Shown piece after piece: positions 14,941 through 25,700 of a stretch of 64,000 nucleotides of DNA. The DNA is taken from the NCBI GenBank assembly GCA_000149265.1, contig CH002488.1:544819-608818 (forward strand), in the 5' to 3' direction. The translations under genes and the position numbers were made by a program. Every line of letters begins with the position of its first letter. The stretch's first letter is position 1. The notes below the pieces were generated by a model. It was given only the letters and a program-made list of their open reading frames with translations, did not search any database and had not been told where the DNA came from. The DNA comes from Ciona savignyi (Eukaryota; Chordata; Ascidiacea; Phlebobranchia; Cionidae).

Positions 14941-16187
14941 ACATCACTTAATCGGTAAATTATATCTATGTAAGTCTTGACGTGCCTAGAAAGTTTAATT
15001 TTTTGAAAAACCCTTAAAATCGAGGTTAACAACAGCACCAAATATTTGTGTCTGAGTAAAACAATAATGTGACATTTAATTGAGATGTATAGGCCTACAA
15101 TTTCGTTGCCTTTTTCTGACCAGTTCCAATATTAACTGTATGAACCTGCGAACCTGTTTAACTTTTACAATTCTTTAATTGTAATAAAATAGTAAAAGTG
15201 TTATTTTGGGAGCTTTATTGTCACTGGAAGAGGGTTAAAATGGCCATCCAGGAATGCAACAAAACCTGAACTAAACTCCTAAACCGGTTCAGAGCGGTTG
15301 GTTTACACAAACAGAGATAGAACCCGAACGACATTTTCTTAAATCGTGAATAAAAATTGGAACCGGATAATTTAGTTATAGTAAAACCTGAATACGTACA
15401 ATAAGCGGTGCGACTATATACTTCTCTTTTGTTAACCGATTTTGTATTAGTCTTGCGTTTACGAAATATTAAAATATCATGATTAATCAGAAAATAAAAA
15501 AAATGTTTGAAACAAACCATTTTTTTACATGTTTTTTAAAATAAACAAATGTAGGTTACATAGGCTACATAGGCTACATGCGTATGGCTTTGTTCTATTT
15601 TAAGAACATGTATTTGTTAAATGTCATTGGACTATATAAGGTATGATTTGATTCTCAATGGAATATATGCTTTCTTTTTATTGAGAACAGCATAAATCAG
15701 CTTTTACGTGAAAAACAATTATACATCCTTAATAGCCTATATCCTATAAGACACGCACAAACACATTGTAATAGCAACTAATTCGACGGTGGGTGCGAGG
15801 TAATATGACGATTGCAAGTATGATAACAACCCCTTCATCTTATTCCCAGGAATACACATAGTATTCTACCCTACACGAAAGTTTAATTTCAAACTTCTTG
15901 ATCCAAGAAGGTCGCATTTGAAGCAAGGATATATCTTGTTTCAGTGACTAAAGCTAGTCACCCATTGTAAAGGTGTAATCAACGCCCACTCCTTGGTAAA
16001 TTATCGGTTTTAAAACAATAGCTCTCTATCTCATTGTGCTATTGTATTGTTTGTTGACAAAACTGGTCGTCAGGTTGTATATGCAGCAAATATTGGGAAA
16101 TGGGTCGTCAAATCTGTGTCGTAGCTTATGTCGCCAACAGACCAGATTATGACGAATATAGGAAGCCGAGTTATTGGCATATATCAG

Positions 16188-18719
16188 CGGTAATACAATG
16201 TTCGGCAGTGGTAGCGGCACTGGTTAAAAACCGACAGAACTTTGTGAAAGTCCTAACTTCCGCGCAATCAGGTACACAGACTATAATTAAACATAAGCGA
16301 GAGTATGTTTTGTTAATTAATATATAACCCGTTTATATGGAAAGTTAATGTGGCAAATGGTGATATACCCTGAGTGAGAGGCGGGATGCTTTTTATATTG
16401 GTTATTCAATAAAATATCACACGGTCAATAGTCAGATTGCCTTGCGCTCAAAACCATTGAGTTACCCAACCTGTTTTATACATAGCCGAAAAGTGTGTAC
16501 GGTTGTTTTCTTATACCAAAGGATGTAACGCCCGCTAAATGGCTTGTCTAAGGACAAAATCAATACGGCTAGCGGGTGGTTTTAACCCCATCACCATTTA
16601 GTTGAACGGTTTACCTGTAGTGCTCACCCGCCATTGATAATTACAATTGTGTATTATAGACTCATCGTTCGTAAGAAGTCTAAAGCGAAGCTCCCCAGGT
16701 GTACTTTTAACAGGGGTCAATCTCAAAAGTAAGGAAAACGTGGCAAAATTAATATCTGACAGTGAAACGTTAATCTTGTTCACTGACACTGATTATGAAA
16801 AAGAAAATCCTATCGAGGTAAGTACTTCATTTCAAATGTTGAGTTGTAACAAATTAAGAACTGAAAAAAAACGTCTCAAGCATGTATAACAAAGTGTACT
16901 GCAACATCTTCACTAACCCGATGTTAGGCTATGTTACGACCCGTGTGATAACGCTTTCGTAGGTATTCGCGAGGTAATCTGACAATTGCTATAGAGTGAT
17001 AACAGTCGTATGTTTTTTTTATTAACGGGAATAAGGCATGGCTGTCCTATCGACCTATCCTATACTGTAGTGACTGACGTTAGTGTCATTTGCAATTTTT
17101 TTGTGTAAAAATATACAACAAATGTCACTTTTGTCAATTATGTGGTATATGCTGCATTGTGCAAGTGTATTTTCTTTCTTCATTGAAGGACGAAGTTGAG
17201 GTCGGTCGTTCCGTAGTGGACGCGTGCGCGGTGTGTGACGTCAAGCATATGATCTACAGCACTCAGATGCATGTCTACGCTTGCGTGGGTTTGCGGTGCG
17301 ATGCGTGTGACGCAAAAGCCCACGTTGCCGATTACGTCACAGCTAGTGACGTCAGGAATACGCTGGTCGTTGTTCCATTCCTTTATGAAGATTTTCTCGC
17401 CGGGGGAGCTCTGGAGCCAAGAAAAACGAGCAGAAGAGATACATTCAAAATAGGTGAGCTATTTGCTGTCGGTGAATCTATAAACACAAAATGGTACCGT
17501 CGTTTATTAAATATAAAAAAAGAATATAAATATTTTTATTCCAGGGCATGGAGAAACGCAGGGGCGTTGGGTAATCGTCCCTTTACCCGTGCCAACCGTG
17601 GCTTTTTTTATTTGCCTAAGCTGTTCTATTGTATTAGATGCAAACATACATTTTTATTTTTGGCTCTACCCAATAATCCACTGAGTTAAGGCAATTTTTG
17701 TTAAAAAGTGCTATGCCCAAGGAACCAACCCACGTTTCTATAGTCAGCCACCGTTTGGCTGCATACCAGTTAAAAACTCTACGAATGATCTGGCAAGCCG
17801 AAAATAATAAAATTGTACCGACATTTTGGAGAACTGAAAAAGATATCTAAATTTTACTTTCGAATGTTGAGTGTTTAAATTATAAATACCATGGTACTTG
17901 GACGACGGTTAATTGTTTAAATTATAAATACCATGGTACCTGGTATTGTATATTCACAGTTGCGCCAATGGGATACATCCCGATGGACACCATATCACTC
18001 GGTGACGTGGCTGTGTGCTTCACGAAACTTGTCGATGAACCTTCTTCTTGGGCGGGGAAAACTCTCTCGTTATCCGGGGACAAAATGATGATACAGGTAT
18101 TGACTATATGAAGGTTATTATTTGTATGAAAGGTGTCAAAACCACACAGATGCACGAAAAAGTCGCATGCTCCCTGAATGATGTGATATTAGCCGTATAA
18201 ACTGTGTTGTCAGTACCCAAATGAATAACGTAATTAATGTTTAAACATGCGGGCAACTCAACTACCATGAACCATCGGCCGAACATAAAAGAATATATTC
18301 TGATATGTCTATATAAATTAATTGTATATGATATGTATATATTAAATAAAGACGATGTAAGAAATTTAGGTTATCTGGTTAATTAAATATTTACTTCTGT
18401 TTGCAGGAATACGCGCAAATGATAACAGACAACGTTTATCCATTGATTGTGAAAGACGCCCAGGTAAGCAAGTCGGTATTACTTTCAGCTCTAATACGGT
18501 AAAAACTGGTTTAATCTGGCGCAGGTGACGCCGGAGGAGTTCATTGATCATAACGAGTGGGACGGGGCAGAGGACATGGCGAATTATTTCGACTATTTGA
18601 CAAGAGGTGTACAACGGAACAACATGAATACCACCATGATGTTAACCACCGAGCTCGCCAACTTTTACGACTGGGCAAAAGAAAACCAACAGAAACTCAT
18701 TGCGACATTAAATAACTGA
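16188..18719 (+). CDS. NMRAL1: NmrA-like family protein (NMRAL1/HSCARG-like), first exon not found
   Basis: NmrA-like proteins are atypical short-chain dehydrogenase folds; human NMRAL1 is an NADPH sensor, not a classical enzyme. Exons: 16188-16271, 16660-16817, 17189-17453, 17960-18096, 18407-18463 and 18525-18719 (stop TGA), phase-compatible. Matches to the family in order: VVAALVKN (after the Rossmann glycine loop), LTGVNLKSKENVAKLI, ETLILFTDTDYEKE, VKHMIYST, VPFLYEDFL, MGYIPMDTISLGDVA, LSGDKMMIQEYAQMI and VTPEEFIDHNEWDGAEDMAN. The first exon with the start codon and most of the GxxGxxG loop is missing. The residues after the putative acceptor read VIQCSAVV, lacking the expected glycines, so a slightly different acceptor (16208) or a degenerate loop is possible. 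The gene is convergent with nanos. Confidence 0.85.
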
Positions 18720-18832
18720 TTTCGGATTTTTGTGCTTATTCGACTGAATGAAAAAACCACCATCAAACCCACCTTAAAATTCTGCTACTATCAAAACATA
18801 AATTGTAAAAATTAGAAACGAAATTAACTTAG

Positions 18833-18838
18833 TTTATT
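18833..18838 (-). terminator. Polyadenylation signal of nanos
   Basis: AATAAA on the minus strand about 140 nt after the nanos stop codon. Confidence 0.5.
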
Positions 18839-18918
18839 AGTAACGAAAACTGCATAGAAATCAACACAAAATTGAAACGAGGACACATTTAAGTAGACAA
18901 AGGGTCGAAAAGCGGTAG

Positions 18919-18924
18919 AATAAA
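18919..18924 (+). terminator. Polyadenylation signal of the NMRAL1-like gene
   Basis: AATAAA about 200 nt after the NMRAL1-like stop. It lies beyond the nanos signal on the opposite strand, so the two 3' UTRs should overlap. Confidence 0.5.
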
Positions 18925-18975
18925 AGGAATGATTAACTTCTAAGCTACAAACACTATACTATACAGACTTGAGGT

Positions 18976-20860
18976 TTATTTCGAAGGTCTCTTTCTGCCA
19001 GACGACATGGTCGGCGTGCTTAGAACAGTTTTCATGGATGAAGATGGACCCTTGTTGGGGTTGAAAGGGCAATAACTGGCAGTGTGTGCGGTGTCACCGG
19101 TTGCACCGCAGAATGGGCAAATGTGTCTGGATAATGAAAAGGAGGATTTTGTTACCGATATGAAACGTATATTGATCTCCGTAAATGGGAAAACTCAAGG
19201 GACGTTATCATGGGGTCTTTACTTTGAATTTTTATCTCGGGTGATTGCCTTTTTGAGCATCAAGCAACTTAACAAACGTTGCGACTATGCAGTTGACACA
19301 AAAAATAAGGCTTTATTACTAATGATACAACACAGTGAAAACACTCCAATACAGTAACCCCATAATCTCCACATGTAATCTGACATTTGTCCAATTATCG
19401 TTGCCCAACACAGAGGAATAAAAGTAATATACGACTGTAAAGACACATACGACATCAAATAAATGTCATTTACCTTTCTAGTACTGCTCCGTTAAATAAA
19501 ATATTAAATTTAGATGGAATATTTAAGGTTTATCCCAGTTAATGGAAAAACGCAGGGGTCGTAATCACGAGGAGAATCGCCAGATTAGTACGCGTGAGTT
19601 ATCGGTACATGCGTTCCTCGTATCTTAGTCTCTTGTGATTAAAGAGCCTAACTGCCCTAACAAATACATACATACAACACATAGATCAACATCTCAGGTA
19701 TAAAGCCTGTGAATAGTGTTGACTGCACAATACCAGTACTGATAGTTTTAAAATCACATATTCCCTGATAGGTGGTTAATAATATATTTAGCCTGTAGAA
19801 CTATAATGAATCCAGGCAAACTTCAAAGTAAGTTTCTAAATGTGCCCAACCCGATTGGATAGGAAATGGAGAAAACAAGATAAAAAAGAAAGAAATAAAG
19901 TGGGAGGGAGTATAAACGAAGGAGGAATAGGGGAGAAGATTATAAAGAGATAAAAGATAGTTGTGGACATAAAGAAAAGGGGGATTGGAGGAGGAAGGCC
20001 TTTGTGCAAAAACGTGTGCCGCGGGTTGGTGTATTAGTAATCGATATAAAAGGTGTATGTTCTTGTATGTCGTTTTTCTACTTTTACCGATACACATTGC
20101 ACGGTTATAAGCTTTGTAATAGTAGTGGTACAAACTTTTAGGTTGAATAGTTTTTGCTAAAAGTAGCGTTTAGCAATACTTGTCCAAAATGCGTTAAAGC
20201 GTGGAAAAAGTTTAAAAATAAGAAAACAGTTTTCATCACTATATTTTCTTGCTTTTAAACTACAATTTGCATTGTTCTGCATTATACGCGTTTACATTAT
20301 CACTTAACAATGAACTTTGTCAACACTTCCTCGTCCAATTAAAGTCAAATGATTAATTCGCAAATAAACGATATTGTAATATATTAATACACTATGCAAA
20401 GTGTTTTTATTAATGCCTTATAGCCAGTTTAGTTACTAATTAAACGGAATTATTACATCTTACCACAATCTACGCACCTTCTTAGTATTGGGCAAGTGAT
20501 GTGTCCTCTGGCGTCTCGAATTCGGTGACTTGTATAAAAATCCAACGGTTCTTTATTGCTTTTGCAAAATGTACAAAATACTTGGTGACTTCCCCGGTGG
20601 TGACGTAAAGGTCGAAAGCCGGAAGTGTTCGGAAACGGAAGAATAAACCGCGGCTGTATCTGAAAATGTGGTGTTTGCGGCCTACTAGGTCCTGGTCGAC
20701 CCCTTATGTGAAGTTGTGGTGGTAATGGCGGCCTAAAAGTCGCTCTTTCACGAATTTGGGGAAATGTAGGTGGAAAGGGCAATTGCATTCTACCCGCACC
20801 TCGTACCATTCGAGGCGGCAGTGAAAGAGGATGTCCCCTACCAGATCTCTCTCTTTGCAA
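18976..20860 (-). CDS. nanos: Nanos, germline translational repressor
   Basis: RNA-binding translational repressor acting with Pumilio and the CCR4-NOT complex in germ cells. Exons: 20860-20478 and 19126-18976 (stop TAA). Exon 1 encodes a Pro/Arg-rich region, then the first CCHC finger C-TF-C-x12-H-x10-C (CTFCKSNKEPLDFYTSH...). The donor lies in ILRR|. Exon 2 continues HICPFCGATGDTAHTASYC, the second finger C-x2-C-x7-H-x4-C. The joined CPILRRHICPFCGATGD matches the Nanos consensus closely. The tail is short and basic. Exon 1 opens at an acceptor-like TTTCTTTAG with no ATG at the boundary. The first in-frame ATG is at 20809 (160 aa protein), or an upstream exon supplies the start. No NOT1-interacting motif was recognised. 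Confidence 0.95.
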
Positions 20861-22005
20861 CTAAAGAAATGTGCAGTTAACTACTAATTGCGTAACATAT
20901 AATTACAACGTACTTGGTAGCTCTGAGGTTCATGCAGGCCTTGCACGCTATAGCTTCTCCGGTTCATTATTAAATCGACAGTACACACAGAATAGGCCTA
21001 TAGCAAAAAGGCACACGTGTTACAATACCTAAACCTGTTGCTGGTAATTATACGAAACAATTTGCTAAATAAGGCTGCGTATGGTTGTGAACAACTGGCT
21101 GCTCTGTTTTGTGCTGTCTAACAATGCCTCACGAGCTTTATTCAAGCCCTAGTGGCATTTTATTTATGTTTCACAACACAAGCCTTGCTAAAACATAATT
21201 AGCTAGGATATAAACTGTGTTAAAAATAAATTAATCCTGCCTTCTACTGCCAAACCCTTTACACGTGGTTCGACAGGTACATCAAAGAAGCCGCTTATTT
21301 GTGTTGTCACACAGCCACAACAACATAATAATTGATTTTAAACTATTTGAAAATGAGCGAATGCAAAGTAATACTGTTGTACAATTATAATTTTCCTCGG
21401 CTTCTATTGATTGCGTCACACAACTCATCCAAAGCCAGTTTGTTGAAGATGGTAGTACTGTGTAACGTATAGTAATCAACAAAAATATAACCAACTGGTT
21501 AATCCATTTGGTGAGACCTAGTGACCCGTAGTAAGCCGAAAGATTATCGGTCAGTAGATAGTCGGATGTGTGCTTTGACAATACATTTGGCGGACGTCGC
21601 TTTAACTTGTGGGACTTCGACAGAACACAGCGGATTAAAAATCGGTTAAACTAACAAAGTGGCATCGTATCAATTGTATACAACACACTGAATAGTTTTT
21701 ACACAACGAGGGTGAGGCTAACAAATCGGATGATTGTTACAACCCCCTGCGTTTTTCAGTCCATGGGGATAAAACATAACTGTCCCACCTGTGTCAGCTT
21801 GCCGTAAGACTCCCCAAAATAAATATTATTTCGATGTGTGGACGTCTCGCTGAAAGCGTAGTTACCTAGCAACAGATAACCAAAGATAGGGAATTATGTT
21901 TTTGGTTTAATTTCGCTATTTCAGTCTTTAGTACAGTCACTATTTGTATCGTTTACTGACACATAGATTTTAAATTATATTATAATGTATTTTGTTATCT
22001 TTTAG

Positions 22006-22312
22006 TCGGCCGATTAGTCTGGTGGTTTAGTGCGTTCCTTTCTGCCGAAGTGTCGCAGGTTAAAAACTGTTAGCTAGCTAGTCGGTTGTGTCTTTGGGCA
22101 AGGCACTTGACGGACAAAGCCTGAACCCAGCGGATTAATGGGTACCGGTACTACTAAATTTAAGGAATGTGTGAATCATACACAAAACACTGCAATAGCT
22201 CCAGTAACCCGACGGTGTGCGCGAGGTGATATGAGGTTTGCCGTGTGTTAACCCCTTTTGGCTTCCCCATTCACGAGGATGGACATGAATATCCTATATT
22301 ATCTTATCTTAC
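22006..22312 (+). mobile_element. tRNA-derived SINE (family 1)
   Basis: The head CGGCCGATTAGTCTGGTGG, body GTCGGTTGTGTCTTTGGGCA and AACACTGCAATAGCTCCAG, and tail AATATCCTATATTATCTTA match the family. Box A and B are more diverged than in the 9.1 kb copy. Confidence 0.8.
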
Positions 22313-22322
22313 ACAAATATGT

Positions 22323-22641
22323 GGGTCCCTTTATTTTGGTACAGGTCTCGCTAGGCCAGCTTGGGTCCGGCTAGGTATTGCTATGATCACCTATGCTAGT
22401 CGCTAGGTCCTGGGCCCGCTATGTCCAGTGCTAGTGTGCGCTTAGTGCTAGGTCCAGCGCTAGGTTCAGTAGCCGCTGTACGCCTAAACACTAATTTAAA
22501 ACCTGCCCTAAACACTAATCTCAACCCCAGAACCAACCCTAACTCCAACCCCATGTTTAAAACTAACTCCAGCGGACCTAGCGCTGAGTGGACCTAGTGG
22601 ACCTAGCGAACCTAGCGGACCTGTACAAAATAGAGGGACCG
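22323..22641. mobile_element. MITE with GGTCCCTTTATTTT ends and 9-bp target duplication
   Basis: Terminal inverted repeats GGTCCCTTTATTTTGGTACA and TGTACAAAATAGAGGGACC enclose many GCTAGGTCC/GGACCTAGC half-palindromes and a CTAAACACTAAT core. The flanks repeat CAAATATGT exactly (22314-22322 and 22642-22650). Nine-base duplications are typical of Mutator-like transposons, so a MULE-type non-autonomous element is inferred. A second copy is at 49406. Confidence 0.75.
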
Positions 22642-22761
22642 CAAATATGTTGCTTTTTTATAACAGAATTAAGAAAAGTGGAGTGAAGGACTATTTGCTA
22701 TTCCCGTAACAATACCGATAGTGTTGTCAAATAAGATAAAACGTTTTTTATTGGCCGTAAA

Positions 22762-25700
22762 ATGCCAGTTTCTACCGAGATGCACAAACCTCCTATTCAG
22801 GAACAGATAACAGAGATCACTAAGAAGATTCAACTTTTGGGTAACTCTAACTGTTTGAAATTCTTTGTTAAACTTAAACTAGCGTTGATGTATACCCCGA
22901 TATGAGAAATATAATATGTGACAGTGTCACGCACGTTAACTTTGTAGTAACATGCAGCCTTTTATTTGAAAATTACCCTATGTCATCATTTTTATTTATA
23001 AATATCCCTTTAAATTTTTAGCAAGCTGCATGTACCTTTGAATTTTGACCATACTTCTCATAACTTTCCTCTATAAACAAATTCTTAATTTTGTCTTATC
23101 CATGCATGATAGAACATAAACTGCATTAAATTTGCACACACTTTATATCATTGTGTTATCAATAGAGGGTGATCGGAAAGCATACTATGAAAGTTCGCAA
23201 TGGTCAATTAAAAAGAACAGAGACATCATTTCAAAGATGAGGCAAGATAACAAAAATCTGCACAAAAACCTTGCAGATGTTCTCGCGGTAAGCTGATGTG
23301 AAATTAGAAGTGTTTTATTAAATGTGTTATAGTGCATGTTTCCACTAATTAACTGCAAAGTTAACTGATGTGTTTATCCGGTCAGGTATAATACCAGTTT
23401 AGTTGATTTTTACTGTTTAATTCAAGGATAAAAACTACGGCAAGCATGTATCAAACCAGTAATAAGTTAATGTGCTAAAGGTTATAAATTTGCTATTGAG
23501 AAAACCTTATCTAGAATCAGGGTTCTTATGTGGGCGATAGTGACAAAATATTATCATATACAATACACAACATTGTTAATGTAAACTGTGTGCATGTGAG
23601 TCTAACTTGTGACCTTTTGTTGTTGAAACATATTTTTTGTTGCGTTACCCCCATGTCCACACCTTTAAAAGAATAGCTCCCTATCTAGGCATGTACAATC
23701 ATACAGTTTCTGAAGTTTGTAACTGAATGTGAACAGGAATGGGTTTCAATTAATGCCTATGTAACCAACTTTATCTCCAGGGTGATGACAAAGTGATTGA
23801 CCAGGCATTTCAAGGCCGCCATGTTGAGCGAGCTGCACTTCGAAACAAAACTGGGAAAATGGCGGTTTCTGTTGTAGATCAAAAAGTGAGTCTGAAAATG
23901 TCAAAAACCTATTACCTGATGCAACTAGCCAATGTGAAAGTATTCCACCAACCACAAAGTCTAAAACACCATTTCTGTTGGCCGTGTTTAAATATATTTT
24001 ATAATAATTATATAGTAATGAGGATCTTGTAGTAATTCATAGATACCGGTAGTGAATTATCAAATTTAAAAGGCATCGCATATACCTAGTCATGATCGCA
24101 CAGCATATCCCACAACTGATATTATATATCACACTACAAATGTTATATGTCATAGTTCCGATACTATATATAATCCACTACCATGTACACTAACCATAAA
24201 TTGCTGGTGAAGATTATTGCTCATTATCTGTGTTCATAATATATTGTCTGCATGTTATAGTTTTGAACTTAGAGGTTACTCGTGCTCAGCAATCTTACAT
24301 TAATACATTCACACTGATATAATAATTGCTTAGCCAATTGGATCAATTGTGCAGAAACCTAGTGGAGGAGTTAAGGATCATGTTACATTTCAAGGGTGTA
24401 GTGTTTTTTATTAGAATATGTTTAAAAATATGTTTTACTTTTTTCTTATTTTAAACACACAGGTATGTGATAACAAAAAGAAGTTGAATGCCATGCGCTC
24501 GACAACAGAGGCGCGCAAAAAGAAGCTGTCAGAGTTGAAGACGCAACGCGACCAAATGATGAAAGATGCCTCAGCTGCCCTCGAATTGGACAAAGGGGAA
24601 AGTGACGCTGCTCAGGTGAAAATCAACTTGCTATGAAATAAATGAGAACCAAGTTTGCTAAGTAGGCAGCAATATCAAAATAATATTCAATTACAAATAA
24701 TCGGGACAAATTCTTAGACATTTGGGTAGAAAATTATCTTTAAGATTGATTAGTAAGTGCCACAAAACATAGTTTAAACAACAGCACCAATTTTTTTTAA
24801 TTTTAACTACAATTGCAATGTGCCATTTAACAACAATATGCAGTTTCGTGACTGTTTTCTTACCTGCCAGTTTTATAAATTTTTATAAAAAACTAATAAA
24901 TAAATTTGAGTAAACCCTTGCAGCATCTAAGACAACTGGAAAATCGACTCGACAAAGCAAGACTGAAAAGCCAGGAAGCTGAACATATCAGTAAAGTCTA
25001 TGAAAAGATAAAAGCTCATTTGCAACAGGTTAGTCATTTATCACAGAAGTCAATTTTTGATATTGAAGATGTTGGGTTTTGACCAGAAAGTATGTCCATT
25101 ATCTGTGCCATGATTAACTATGGTGTTTGTAAACTAAAGCGGTCAGGGTGGTGAGATTGATATCAGCCGCTGTCTAATTGGTTGCGACCTAGAGCTTGAC
25201 AATAAACCAACATTGCTTGAACCCAGTGGTTTAATAAGTTGAATAATATGTCACATTTTCACTATCCGATGGACATGTGATATTCTAAAATAAAATGATT
25301 TTAGTGTTGCAAAATACTTTAACAGATATATAAAAAAGTACATGATGCAATATCTCTGGTTTCTCGGCCGAGATAACATACTGACAAGCACTTACCAGCT
25401 TTGCCTCAGTGGATTTTTATGGACTGTTCAAGAATTTAAATCAAATACAAAACGCATTCTATTAGTGTTTACATTACACACAACATCATCCCAGACCTAC
25501 ACAACACAATTAATATCCCATCATGATCAGTCATATTCCATGTTGTTCTCACTTCAGGAGAGCTTAACCTTCCACAATCAACTGGACCAGCAAGAAGCCG
25601 ACATCTTGAAAACTCGGCAAGAGCTGTCTGAGGTGCAATCCATGTACACCGATGCACAGGTGGCCAGAGATGATGCAAAGGAGGAACTTGCCAGGCATGA

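Larger units (their letters stand above)
14088..16187. other. Intergenic region between HSPA5 and the NMRAL1-like gene
   Basis: Contains the HSPA5 promoter, one family 2 SINE, and a decayed family 1 SINE piece near 15770-15880. The missing first coding exon of the NMRAL1-like gene should be here, but I could not recognise it. At 15550-15580 a short TAGGCTACA direct repeat occurs. Confidence 0.5.
20861..22761. other. Intergenic region between nanos and ODAD3 (divergent)
   Basis: About 1.9 kb holding decayed family 1 SINE sequence (about 21600-21790), one nearly complete SINE (22006-22312) and a 9-bp-TSD element directly next to it. Promoters of both genes should be here. I see no further coding exon, though an upstream nanos exon cannot be excluded. 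Confidence 0.5.

Noticed and set aside
16100..16327. Open frame starting MGRQICVVAYVANRP as exon 1 of the NMRAL1-like gene
   Set aside because: The frame has no Rossmann glycine motif and runs through the acceptor used by exon 2; only its later part (VVAALVKN...) is real coding sequence.
17090..17689. Longest plus-strand open frame (199 codons) as a separate gene
   Set aside because: It contains exon 4 of the NMRAL1-like gene (17189-17453) with flanking intron sequence read through; the start is not an ATG.
19801..20133. Minus-strand 110-codon frame between the two nanos exons
   Set aside because: Low-complexity Phe/Ser/Tyr composition from a purine-rich tract on the + strand; no conserved motif, no splice fit with nanos.
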